Shown: positions 1 through 7,433 of the stretch, piece by piece
Layout of the letters: each line of letters opens with the position of its first letter
Position numbering within the stretch: the first letter of the stretch is position 1
NCBI GenBank assembly: GCA_021783385.1
Contig: JAJXTX010000103.1
Coordinates: 1,271 to 8,703 of the forward strand
DNA length: 7,433 bases
Source of the DNA: Pseudomonadota bacterium
Lineage (GTDB): Bacteria; Pseudomonadota; Gammaproteobacteria; Xanthomonadales; Rhodanobacteraceae
Direction: 5' to 3'
Translations under genes and position numbers: made by a program
Notes under the pieces: generated by a model
Databases searched by the model: none
What the model saw: only the letters and a program-made list of their open reading frames with translations
Told to the model about the DNA's origin: nothing

Positions 1-922
1 TCGAAAACCCGGCGCGGTCGGTGCCCACGTGGTGGCGCGACAGCGACGGCAGGATCACCGTGCCCAGCGCCACCCCGAACACACCCAGCGGCAGTTCGAG
101 AAACCGGGTCGACTGCGACAGCCAGCTCTGCGAGCCGGTGATCAGCAGCGAGGCGATCACCGTATCCAGCAGCAGGTTGACCTGCGCCACCGAGGAGCCG
201 AACAGGGTCGGCACCATCAGCCGCATGATCTGGCGCACCTGCGGATGCTGCCAGCCCCAGCGCGGCCAGGTCAGCAGATCCAGCCCACGCAGCGCCGGCA
301 GCAGAAACAGCAGCTGCAGGATGCCGGCCACCAGCACCGCCCAGCCCAGCGCCATGATCGGCGTGCCCAGCCGCGGCGCCAGCCACAGTGCACCGCCGAT
401 CATGCTCAGGTTGAGGATCACCGGCGCCAGCGCCGGCAGCGCGAAGCGATGGAAGCTGTTCAACGCACCGCCCGCCAGCGCAGTCAGCGAGACGAACAGC
501 AGAAACGGAAACGTCAGCCGCAACAGATGGGCGGTCAGCGCGAACTTCTGCGGATGCTCGATCGCGCCCGGGGAAAATATCGCGGCCACCTGCGGCGCAA
601 AGATCAGCCCCAGCGCGGTGATCAGCAGCAGCACCGCGCCCAGCGTGCCGGACACGCGCGCCATCAGCCGCTTCACGTCCTCGTGCGTGCCGGTCTCCTT
701 CACCTCGGTGAACACTGGCACGAACGCGGTGGAAAACGAGCCCTCGGCAAACAGCCGGCGCATGAAATTGGGAATGCGGAATGCCACCCAGAACGCATCG
801 GTGGCCGCATTGGCGCCAAACACGGTGCTGATCGACATGTCCCGCGCGAGCCCGAGCACACGCGAAATCATCGTCATGCTGCTGAACGAGAGCAGCCCGC
901 GGAACATGCTGGGAGACTTCAT
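1..922 (-). CDS. murJ: Lipid II flippase MurJ (MviN), N-terminal part
   Basis: MurJ is the inner-membrane flippase of the MOP superfamily that moves lipid II to the periplasmic face for peptidoglycan synthesis. The gene starts at the ATG complementary to 920-922 and runs off the left edge, giving 307 of the usual 510-530 residues. The N-terminus (MKSPSMFRGLLSFSSMTMIS) and the following RVLGLARD and ATDAFWVAFRIPN segments are classic MurJ. Charged residues known to be essential in E. coli MurJ (R18, R24, D39, R52) align with R21, R27, D42 and R55 here. Several hydrophobic helices follow, and no frameshift is seen. A weak GAAGG (936-940) lies 13 bases upstream of the start, farther than ideal. 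The gene is divergent from rpsT; murJ next to rpsT is common in gammaproteobacteria. No convincing murJ promoter could be picked out. Identification is firm; only the missing C-terminal half is unseen. Confidence 0.95.
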   Translation of the reverse strand, partial: MKSPSMFRGLLSFSSMTMISRVLGLARDMSISTVFGANAATDAFWVAFRIPNFMRRLFAEGSFSTAFVPVFTEVKETGTHEDVKRLMARVSGTLGAVLLLITALGLIFAPQVAAIFSPGAIEHPQKFALTAHLLRLTFPFLLFVSLTALAGGALNSFHRFALPALAPVILNLSMIGGALWLAPRLGTPIMALGWAVLVAGILQLLFLLPALRGLDLLTWPRWGWQHPQVRQIMRLMVPTLFGSSVAQVNLLLDTVIASLLITGSQSWLSQSTRFLELPLGVFGVALGTVILPSLSRHHVGTDRAGFS

Positions 923-1114
923 GCGGGGGCCGGTACCTTCGCGATCCAGGGCGGGTGGGATGGGGTCCCGTCAACCGGGCAAGCGCCTAGTTTGACAGCC
1001 CCCGCCGGTCAGATGGCAGCCTGCATATGGCAGAATAAAGGCTGCACCGCTGGCTGCGGCCGCGGCGCGGATTCGCCCAGCTTCCGCTGCACTCGCCACT
1101 GCGCGGCCAAACGA

Positions 1115-1143
1115 TTGACGCAATGGCGGATCAACCGCATAAT
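1115..1143 (+). promoter_or_regulatory. sigma70-type promoter for rpsT
   Basis: A -35 hexamer TTGACG (1115-1120) and a -10 hexamer CATAAT (1138-1143) are separated by exactly 17 bases. Each matches the consensus at five of six positions. Transcription would start near 1150, giving an rpsT leader of about 30 nt that carries the ribosome binding site. This is the best promoter in the window and fits a highly expressed ribosomal protein gene. It is read from sequence only; no start-site data are available. Confidence 0.75.
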
Positions 1144-1170
1144 TGGCGTCTTTTTCCACACCTGCATCCC

Positions 1171-1174
1171 GGAG
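1171..1174 (+). promoter_or_regulatory. Ribosome binding site that fixes the rpsT UUG start
   Basis: GGAG at 1171-1174 lies 7 bases before the TTG at 1182. The frame stays open back to an ATT codon at 1143, but that codon overlaps the -10 element and has no Shine-Dalgarno sequence. The TTG is therefore the real start. Confidence 0.8.
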
Positions 1175-1181
1175 TTCTACC

Positions 1182-1445
1182 TTGGCCAACATCAAGTCCG
1201 CGAAGAAGCGCGCGCGCCAGTCCGAGCAGCGCCGCCTGCGCAACATCAGCGCGCGCTCCATGGTCCGCACCGCGCTCAAGAAGGTCGTCAAGGCGATCGA
1301 GGCCAAGGACAAGGCCGGTGCCATCGCCGCTTTCACCGTGGCCCAGCCGGTGATGGATCGCTACGCCGCCCGCGGTCTGATCCACAAGAACAAGGCCGCT
1401 CGCCACAAGAGCCGCCTCAACGCGAAGATCCGCGAACTGGCCTGA
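1182..1445 (+). CDS. rpsT: 30S ribosomal protein S20
   Basis: S20 is a primary 16S rRNA-binding protein of the small subunit that helps nucleate 30S assembly. Starting at the TTG at 1182, the product is 87 residues, the standard family length. It begins [19 protein letters not shown], and the basic three-helix body with [12 protein letters not shown] near the end is diagnostic. The gene stands alone between its own promoter and an intrinsic terminator, and is divergent from murJ. The UUG start is noteworthy because E. coli rpsT also uses UUG, where it takes part in translational autoregulation by free S20. The same control here is an inference. Longer versions starting at 1143 add 13 non-conserved residues and are rejected. 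Confidence 0.97.
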   Translation: MANIKSAKKRARQSEQRRLRNISARSMVRTALKKVVKAIEAKDKAGAIAAFTVAQPVMDRYAARGLIHKNKAARHKSRLNAKIRELA

Positions 1446-1470
1446 GCCGTTTGCGTCATCGGATTGCCCG

Positions 1471-1494
1471 AAAGCCGGCGCAAGCCGGCTTTTT
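1471..1494 (+). terminator. Intrinsic terminator after rpsT, possibly bidirectional
   Basis: The 9-bp arms AAAGCCGGC (1471-1479) and GCCGGCTTT (1484-1492) pair perfectly around a GCAA tetraloop, and a T-run covers 1490-1494. The hairpin starts 25 bases after the rpsT stop, as expected for a Rho-independent terminator. On the minus strand the same stem is followed by only three T residues, so it may also partly stop the convergent feo operon, whose last gene ends at 1548. Confidence 0.85.
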
Positions 1495-1547
1495 CGTGCG
1501 CCTGACGGCCACCCGCGCCACGCCGGCGCTGGGTGCCTGAGCCAGGC

Positions 1548-1850
1548 CTACCTGTCGCGCGGGCGAAACTCCAGCGGCACCGCATCCACCCGCGCCGACG
1601 CCGGCGGCTTCGGACCGCAGGCCCCGCAGGTGCTGCAGCCGTCGCTGCAATCGCCGGTCGCCTGCTTCGGCTGCAGCCGTCGGCCCAGCGCGCGCAGCCA
1701 CGCGGTGCGGCCGTGCCGGCCGAGCCGGATCGAGGCCGCGGCCAGCCAGCGGTTGCTCAGCTGGGGCGCCAGTTTGCGGAATACAGCCAGCACGCTGGCC
1801 AGCACCACCAGCCCGATCACCGCGTATTGCAGCAGCAGGCCGGCAGTCAT
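1548..1850 (-). CDS. Small Cys-rich membrane protein, third gene of the feo operon
   Basis: This is a 100-residue protein of unassigned function. Its ATG (complement of 1848-1850) overlaps the feoB stop as ATGA, so translation is probably coupled to feoB. Residues about 4-24 form one hydrophobic membrane segment, followed by a basic, amphipathic stretch (about 26-63). A cysteine cluster comes next, with C68, C72, C75 and C78 spaced C-x3-C-x2-C-x2-C, then a Pro-rich tail. Basic residues follow the helix, so the Cys cluster is predicted to be cytoplasmic. The architecture resembles the FeoB-associated Cys-rich membrane proteins of Firmicutes and Bacteroidetes, and it may belong to the DUF6587-type proteins; both links are from memory and tentative. 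It lacks the winged-helix look of enterobacterial FeoC. Inferred role: accessory to FeoB, perhaps binding Fe(II) or an Fe-S cluster. Confidence 0.85.
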   Translation of the reverse strand: MTAGLLLQYAVIGLVVLASVLAVFRKLAPQLSNRWLAAASIRLGRHGRTAWLRALGRRLQPKQATGDCSDGCSTCGACGPKPPASARVDAVPLEFRPRDR

Positions 1851-3688
1851 GTCAGCAGCCGGGTGATCTGATACGTCAGCAACGACGCCGCGTAGGCCAC
1901 CGCGAACATGTAGCTGAAGGAGATCGCCACGTTGCGCCAGGAATGGGTCTCGCGGCGGATCACCGCCAGCGTCGACATGCATTGCGGCGCAAACGCAAAC
2001 CACACCAGCAGCGACAGCGCGCTGGCCAGCGAGAAGTTGGCCACCAGCGCGTGCGCCAGGCCACCCGTGCCGGCATCGCCGCCCACCGCATAGACCGTCG
2101 CCAGCGCCGCCACCGCGGTCTCGCGCGCGGCGAAAGCGGGGATCAGCGACAGGCTGATCTGCCAGTTGAAACCCAGCGGCGCGAAGATGTACTGCAGGCC
2201 GTGACCGAGGTAACCGGCAAAGCTGTAATTGATCGCCGGTCCGACCGCGCCGGCCGGCGGCGACGGGAACGTGGAGATGAACCACATCAGCACGGTCAGC
2301 GCCAGGATCACCCCGGTCAGCCGCTTCAGGAAGATCGCCCCGCGCTCCCACAACCCGATCGCGATGTCGCGCAGCTTCGGCATGCGGTACGACGGCAGTT
2401 CCATCAGCAACGCGTGCTCGCTCTTGTCGCGGTGGATGCGCTTGATCACCCAGCCCACCGCCATCGCGCCGAGGATGCCCGCCAGGTACAGCGCGAACAG
2501 CACCAGCCCCTGCAGATTGAAAATGCCCAGCACGTGATGCATCGGTATGAACGCGCCAATCAGCAGCGCGTACACCGGCAGTCGCGCCGAACAGGTCATC
2601 AGCGGCGCCACCAGGATGGTGGCCAGGCGGTCGCGCGGATCCTGAATGCTGCGCGTGCCCATGATGCCGGGAATCGCGCAGGCAAAGCTCGACAGCAGCG
2701 GAATGAACGAACGCCCGGTCAGGCCCACCGACATCATCAGCCGATCCAGCAGAAACGCCGCGCGCGGCAGGTAGCCGGACTCCTCCAGCGCCAGGATGAA
2801 AAAGAACAGCACCAGGATTTCCGGCAGAAAGCCGATCACCGTGCCCAGACCGCCGAACAGGCCGTCCACGATCAGGCTCTGCAGCGGCCCCGCCGGCATC
2901 AGCACGGCGACCTGCGTGCCCAGCCAGCCGAAGCCCTCGCCGATCAGGTCGGTCATCGGCTTGCCCGCCGAGTAGACCGCCTGGAACACCAGAAACATCA
3001 CCACCGCGAGGATCGCCAGGCCGAACACCGGGTGCAGCGCCCAGCGATCGAGCGCGTCATCCATCGCGGCGGTCTGGCGCGGCATCGTCACCGCGGCGCT
3101 CAGGATCTCGCGCACCTGCGCATGCAGATCAGCGCGGCTGGCTGCGTCGTCGGGCAGCGCCGCGGCCGCTACCGGCACATCGCCATCCACCCGCTCGATC
3201 AGCGCGAGCGCGCCGCCGCGCCGCACCGCCACCGTCTCCACCACCGGCAGACCAAGCCGGCGCTGCAGCTCCGGCACGTCGATCACGATGCCGCGCCGCT
3301 GCGCGGCGTCCACCATGTTCAGCGCCAGCACCACCGGCAGGCCGAGCCGCTTGACTTCCAGCACAAAGCGCAGATGCAGCCGCAGGTTGGTCGCATCGGC
3401 CACACAGACAATCAGGTCAGGTCGCGCCTCGCCCGGATACTTGCCCTCCAGCACGTCCCGGGTGATCTGCTCGTCCGGGCTGTTTGCCTCCAGGCTGTAG
3501 GTGCCGGGCAAATCGAGCAGCTGCAGCACGCGCCCGGACGGCGCAGTGAAGCGACCCTCCTTGCGCTCGATGGTCACGCCGGCGTAGTTGGCGACCTTCT
3601 GCCGACCGCCGGTCAGCAGGTTGAACAAGGCGGTCTTGCCGCAGTTCGGGTTGCCAACCAGCGCAATCCGCAGGGTGCTGGCACTCAT
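1847..3688 (-). CDS. feoB: Ferrous iron transporter FeoB
   Basis: FeoB is an inner-membrane Fe(II) transporter with a cytosolic GTPase domain. The product has 613 residues. G-protein motifs are intact: G1 GNPNCGKT (12-19), G2 T39, G3 DLPG (59-62) and G4 NMVD (124-127). A short linker leads to the membrane part (about 219-613), with two Gate halves. The conserved segments SFACAIPGIMGTR (C337) and MTCSARLPVY (C366), and the later QCMSTLAV...RRET segment, are all present. It is much shorter than E. coli FeoB (773 residues), mainly through a short linker after the GTPase domain and a short C-terminus, but no core motif is missing, so it looks like a compact functional form. It overlaps feoA upstream and the Cys-rich gene downstream, each by ATGA. 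Control is probably through the Fur-like site before feoA. Confidence 0.97.
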   Translation of the reverse strand: MSASTLRIALVGNPNCGKTALFNLLTGGRQKVANYAGVTIERKEGRFTAPSGRVLQLLDLPGTYSLEANSPDEQITRDVLEGKYPGEARPDLIVCVADATNLRLHLRFVLEVKRLGLPVVLALNMVDAAQRRGIVIDVPELQRRLGLPVVETVAVRRGGALALIERVDGDVPVAAAALPDDAASRADLHAQVREILSAAVTMPRQTAAMDDALDRWALHPVFGLAILAVVMFLVFQAVYSAGKPMTDLIGEGFGWLGTQVAVLMPAGPLQSLIVDGLFGGLGTVIGFLPEILVLFFFILALEESGYLPRAAFLLDRLMMSVGLTGRSFIPLLSSFACAIPGIMGTRSIQDPRDRLATILVAPLMTCSARLPVYALLIGAFIPMHHVLGIFNLQGLVLFALYLAGILGAMAVGWVIKRIHRDKSEHALLMELPSYRMPKLRDIAIGLWERGAIFLKRLTGVILALTVLMWFISTFPSPPAGAVGPAINYSFAGYLGHGLQYIFAPLGFNWQISLSLIPAFAARETAVAALATVYAVGGDAGTGGLAHALVANFSLASALSLLVWFAFAPQCMSTLAVIRRETHSWRNVAISFSYMFAVAYAASLLTYQITRLLT

Positions 3689-3927
3689 GCCGCCTCCCGC
3701 CGCACGGTGACGCGCGCCGCCTCGCTGCGGCGCAGCGCAAAGCGGGTCGAACCGATCTGGATCAGCAGTGGATCGGCGCCAAGCGGGCCGATGGCCACCA
3801 CCCGCACCGGTTCGCCATCGACAAAGCCAAGATCGCGCAGGCGCTGCGCAATCGGATCAGCCGCGTGCGCATCGTGTACGCGATCGACCACCGCATCCGT
3901 ACCCTTGGGCAATTCAGAAAGACGCAC
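3685..3927 (-). CDS. feoA: Ferrous iron transport protein FeoA
   Basis: FeoA is a small cytosolic SH3-like protein needed for FeoB-dependent Fe(II) uptake, thought to bind and modulate FeoB. From the GTG at 3927 (complement of 3925-3927) the product is 80 residues, the usual size. It begins with RLSELPKGT, the typical FeoA opening, followed by IAQRLRDLGFVDGEPVRVV, matching the family pattern RLxxLGLxPGxxVxVV, and a C-terminal beta-rich half (ADPLLIQIGSTRFALRRSEA). GTG is preferred because GAGA lies six bases before it. An in-frame TTG at 3939 would add four residues and fall at the edge of the Fur-like box. The frame is open much farther upstream (to 4359), but that part runs antisense to the hydratase gene and is not real. 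The TGA stop overlaps the feoB ATG. Confidence 0.92.
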   Translation of the reverse strand: MRLSELPKGTDAVVDRVHDAHAADPIAQRLRDLGFVDGEPVRVVAIGPLGADPLLIQIGSTRFALRRSEAARVTVRREAA

Positions 3928-3938
3928 GGTGGTTCTCA

Positions 3939-3957
3939 AATAAGAATTGTTCGCATC
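3939..3957 (-). promoter_or_regulatory. Fur-box-like operator of the feo operon
   Basis: On the plus strand AATAAGAATTGTTCGCATC matches the classical 19-bp Fur box AATGAGAATNATTCTCATT at 14 of 18 defined positions (8/9 left, 6/9 right). It lies 11 bases upstream of the feoA GTG and overlaps the probable -10 element, the right place to block transcription. feoAB is an established Fur target in many proteobacteria. The right half is imperfect, so binding needs testing. Confidence 0.6.
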
Positions 3958-3960
3958 ATA
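3955..3960 (-). promoter_or_regulatory. Probable -10 element of the feo promoter
   Basis: TATGAT on the minus strand (complement of 3955-3960) matches the TATAAT consensus at five of six positions. It would start transcription near 3948, about 20 nt before feoA. No recognisable -35 hexamer is found at 15-19 bp spacing and there is no extended -10 TG, so the call rests on one hexamer and its position over the Fur-like box. Confidence 0.4.
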
Positions 3961-4013
3961 TCCGTTCGAACAGCACTGCGCACTCCACTGCCGTGGGCCG
4001 GATGGCCTGCGTT

Positions 4014-4019
4014 TATGAT
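4014..4019 (+). promoter_or_regulatory. Possible -10 element for the liuC-like operon
   Basis: TATGAT at 4014-4019 matches the -10 consensus at five of six positions and sits 23 bases before the hydratase ATG, giving a very short leader. No -35 hexamer is seen at normal spacing, so an activator may be needed or the promoter may lie elsewhere. Confidence 0.35.
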
Positions 4020-4032
4020 GAGATCCTTTGCC

Positions 4033-4037
4033 GGGAG
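4033..4037 (+). promoter_or_regulatory. Ribosome binding site deciding the hydratase start
   Basis: GGGAG at 4033-4037 is five bases before the ATG at 4043. An in-frame TTG at 4028 lies upstream of this site and cannot use it, so 4043 is chosen. Confidence 0.75.
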
Positions 4038-4042
4038 CCCCG

Positions 4043-4831
4043 ATGACCGACTCTGTCCTGTGCGAACGCCGCGGCGCCGTGGCCTGGCTCACCCTGAACC
4101 GGGCGCAGATCCACAACGCGTTCGACGACGCCCTGATCGCCGAACTCACCGCCGCGCTGGAGGCAGCGGCAGCCGATCCGGCCGTGCGCGCCGTGGTGCT
4201 CACCGGCAACGGCAGCTGCTTCTCCGCCGGCGCGGACCTGCACTGGATGCGCCGCATGGCCGCTGCCGGCGAACAGGAAAACCGCGACGATGCACTGCGC
4301 CTGGCGCGGCTGATGCGCACACTGCAATTCCTGTCCAAGCCGACCCTCGCGCGGGTCAACGGTTCGGCCTATGGCGGCGGTGTCGGCCTGGTCGCCTGCT
4401 GCGATATCGCGATCGGCGCGGACAGCGCCAAGTTCGCGTTGTCGGAAGTGAAGCTGGGACTGGTGCCGGCGGTGATTTCGCCGTACGTGATCGCCGCGAT
4501 CGGCCTGCGCGAGGCGCGCCGGCTGTTCCTCACCGGCGAGGTCTTCGACGCCGCCACCGCAGCGCGCATCGGCCTGCTGCATGCCAGCGTCGCGCTGGCG
4601 GAACTGGACGAGGCGATCGAGCGCCAGCTGTACCTGCTGGCCAAGGCCGGCCCGCTGGCCCAGCGCGAGGCCAAGCAGCTGGCGCTGCGCATCGGTGGCA
4701 GCGACCTCGCGCAGGCCGGGCACATCGACGCGGCGAATGCCGAACTGATCGCCCGCCTGCGCGTGTCCGAAGAAGGCCAGCACGGGCTGGGCGCGTTCCT
4801 CGACAAGCGCGCGCCGCGCTGGGTCAACTGA
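4043..4831 (+). CDS. liuC: Enoyl-CoA hydratase, probable 3-methylglutaconyl-CoA hydratase
   Basis: This is a crotonase-superfamily enzyme of 262 residues. The likely reaction is hydration of 3-methylglutaconyl-CoA to HMG-CoA in leucine/isovalerate degradation. The oxyanion-hole segment SAGAD is at 61-65 and the second one, YGGGVGLV, at 110-117. E135 in ALSEVKLGL aligns with catalytic Glu164 of rat enoyl-CoA hydratase. The position of the second catalytic Glu (rat Glu144) is G115. The FSAGADLHWMRRMA and LVPAVISPYVIAAIG signatures recall bacterial LiuC proteins. It is the first gene of a plus-strand cluster, 42 bases before the cupin, and the carboxylase subunit two genes on supports the pathway call. 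Isovaleryl-CoA dehydrogenase and the carboxyltransferase beta subunit, often adjacent, are not upstream. Family is certain; exact substrate is inferred. Confidence 0.88.
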   Translation: MTDSVLCERRGAVAWLTLNRAQIHNAFDDALIAELTAALEAAAADPAVRAVVLTGNGSCFSAGADLHWMRRMAAAGEQENRDDALRLARLMRTLQFLSKPTLARVNGSAYGGGVGLVACCDIAIGADSAKFALSEVKLGLVPAVISPYVIAAIGLREARRLFLTGEVFDAATAARIGLLHASVALAELDEAIERQLYLLAKAGPLAQREAKQLALRIGGSDLAQAGHIDAANAELIARLRVSEEGQHGLGAFLDKRAPRWVN

Positions 4832-4863
4832 CCCCGCTGATCTGGCCACCACGCAATGACCAT

Positions 4864-4867
4864 GGAA
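4864..4867 (+). promoter_or_regulatory. Ribosome binding site deciding the cupin start
   Basis: GGAA at 4864-4867 is six bases before the ATG at 4874. Two in-frame ATGs at 4856 and 4862 have no Shine-Dalgarno sequence, and they would add only six or four poorly conserved residues. Confidence 0.55.
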
Positions 4868-4873
4868 TCGCGC

Positions 4874-5392
4874 ATGAGCACACGCATCGTCAACCTTGCT
4901 GATCTCGACGTGCAGCCGGTCAGCCCCGCGCATGCGCCAAAAGGCCCAAATGCCGCGCTGTACGACGGGCGCCGCGCCGAGATCGCCAGCCGCATCGGCG
5001 CGCGCCAGCTGGGTTGCAACCTCACCGTGCTGGCGCCCGGCAAGCGCGCCTGTCCGTTCCACAGCCATCGCGCGGAGGAGGAAATGTTCGTCATCCTGGA
5101 AGGCAGCGGCGAGTTGCGATACGGCGATCAGCGCCTCCCCATCCGCACGGGCGACATCATCGCCTGCCCCACCGGCGGCCCGGAAACCGCGCACCAGATC
5201 ATCAACACCGGCGCGACGGAGATGCGCTATCTCGCGATCAGCACCATCGCGCCGGCCGAAGTCTGCGAATACCCCGACTCGGGCAAGTTCGGCGCGTTTG
5301 TCGACAACACACCCGACATGGGCAATGTGCCCGCGCGCTTCCGCCACATCGGACGACGGGATGACGCATGCGACTACTGGGAAGGCGAGTAG
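4874..5392 (+). CDS. Single-domain cupin protein, function unknown
   Basis: This is a soluble protein of 172 residues with one cupin beta-barrel. Motif 1 starts at G56: H63 and H65 (FHSHRAEEEM) with E69 or E70, then G77. Motif 2 spans G93 to N111 (GDIIACP, GGPETAH) and supplies H107. The usual metal ligands, three His and one Glu, are therefore all present. The tail ends RHIGRRDDACDYWEGE, and this DYWEGE-type ending recurs in a widespread family of uncharacterised cupins of about 160 residues. No signal peptide or membrane helix is seen. The gene lies 42 bases after liuC on the same strand and 98 bases before the carboxylase subunit, so co-transcription is likely. The substrate is unknown: it could be a metal enzyme such as an isomerase or dioxygenase, or a small-molecule binder. 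Starts at 4856 or 4862 cannot be excluded. Confidence 0.9.
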   Translation: MSTRIVNLADLDVQPVSPAHAPKGPNAALYDGRRAEIASRIGARQLGCNLTVLAPGKRACPFHSHRAEEEMFVILEGSGELRYGDQRLPIRTGDIIACPTGGPETAHQIINTGATEMRYLAISTIAPAEVCEYPDSGKFGAFVDNTPDMGNVPARFRHIGRRDDACDYWEGE

Positions 5393-5442
5393 CGTGGCGA
5401 TATGCGTTTGCTGCGCCGCGCATCGGCGGTCACGCGGCCATC

Positions 5443-5451
5443 TGCTAATTT
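5443..5451 (+). promoter_or_regulatory. Weak possible extended -10 before the carboxylase gene
   Basis: TGC followed by TAATTT (5443-5451) resembles an extended -10 element in the 98-bp gap before the carboxylase subunit. No -35 hexamer is evident. It may give an internal promoter, but it may equally be chance in one of the few AT-rich spots of the gap. Confidence 0.2.
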
Positions 5452-5490
5452 CACCGGTTTGCACGATCGCGAACGACCCGAGGATGCCGC

Positions 5491-7433
<1,943 letters not shown>

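Noticed and set aside
969..974. TTGACG on the minus strand as a murJ -35
   Set aside because: The expected -10 position (946-951) reads CCCTGG on that strand, so no promoter can be supported.
992..997. Perfect -35 hexamer TTGACA on the plus strand
   Set aside because: No -10-like hexamer lies 15-19 bases downstream, and the well-spaced rpsT promoter at 1115-1143 explains transcription.
923..1114. Possible small gene or RNA in the murJ-rpsT gap
   Set aside because: No frame here has a good start with a ribosome site or conserved-looking protein, and no strong stem-loop with a T-run was seen.
29..1540. Plus-strand open frame of 503 codons
   Set aside because: It runs antisense to murJ and out of frame through rpsT. 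The translation is Arg/Gln/His-rich with no domain, typical of a high-GC shadow frame.
1943..3943. Plus-strand open frame of 666 codons opposite feoB
   Set aside because: It is antisense to a fully convincing FeoB and FeoA. Its composition is low-complexity Arg/Gln/His and it has no recognisable motif.

Overview
This is GC-rich bacterial DNA. The best guess is a gammaproteobacterium of the Lysobacterales/Xanthomonadales, of the Rhodanobacter/Dyella kind. This guess rests on protein style, gene order and high GC, not on any database match. Nearly all of the window is coding, and eight protein genes can be supported. The long arginine-, glutamine- and histidine-rich reading frames opposite the real genes are high-GC shadows and are left out.

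Layout: (1) 1-922, minus: the N-terminal 307 residues of the lipid II flippase MurJ, running off the left edge. (2) 923-1181: a divergent intergenic region with a good sigma70-type promoter for rpsT. (3) 1182-1445, plus: rpsT (ribosomal protein S20) with a UUG start, followed by a clear intrinsic terminator. (4) 3927-1548, minus: a three-gene ferrous iron uptake operon, feoA-feoB-small Cys-rich membrane protein. Both junctions are 4-base ATGA overlaps, and a Fur-box-like site lies just upstream of feoA. (5) 4043-7433, plus: a short catabolic cluster of an enoyl-CoA hydratase resembling 3-methylglutaconyl-CoA hydratase (LiuC), a single-domain cupin, and the biotin-carrying alpha subunit of an acyl-CoA carboxylase, most likely methylcrotonyl-CoA carboxylase (LiuD/MccA). 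The last gene is cut by the right edge shortly after its biotin-attachment motif.

How the genes work together: FeoA, FeoB and the Cys-rich protein should form one Fe(II) import unit, switched on when iron is low. The hydratase and the carboxylase subunit act at neighbouring steps of leucine/isovalerate breakdown: carboxylation of 3-methylcrotonyl-CoA, then hydration of 3-methylglutaconyl-CoA. The usual partners, isovaleryl-CoA dehydrogenase and the carboxyltransferase beta subunit, are not upstream of the hydratase here. The cupin between the two pathway genes has no assigned role.

Most of the window is ordinary housekeeping and metabolism, and no wholly new system stands out. The points most worth following are the Cys-rich third gene of the feo operon, the cupin embedded in the leucine-degradation cluster, and the compact 115-bp feo/liu divergent control region with its overlapping Fur-like box, -10 element and dyad.
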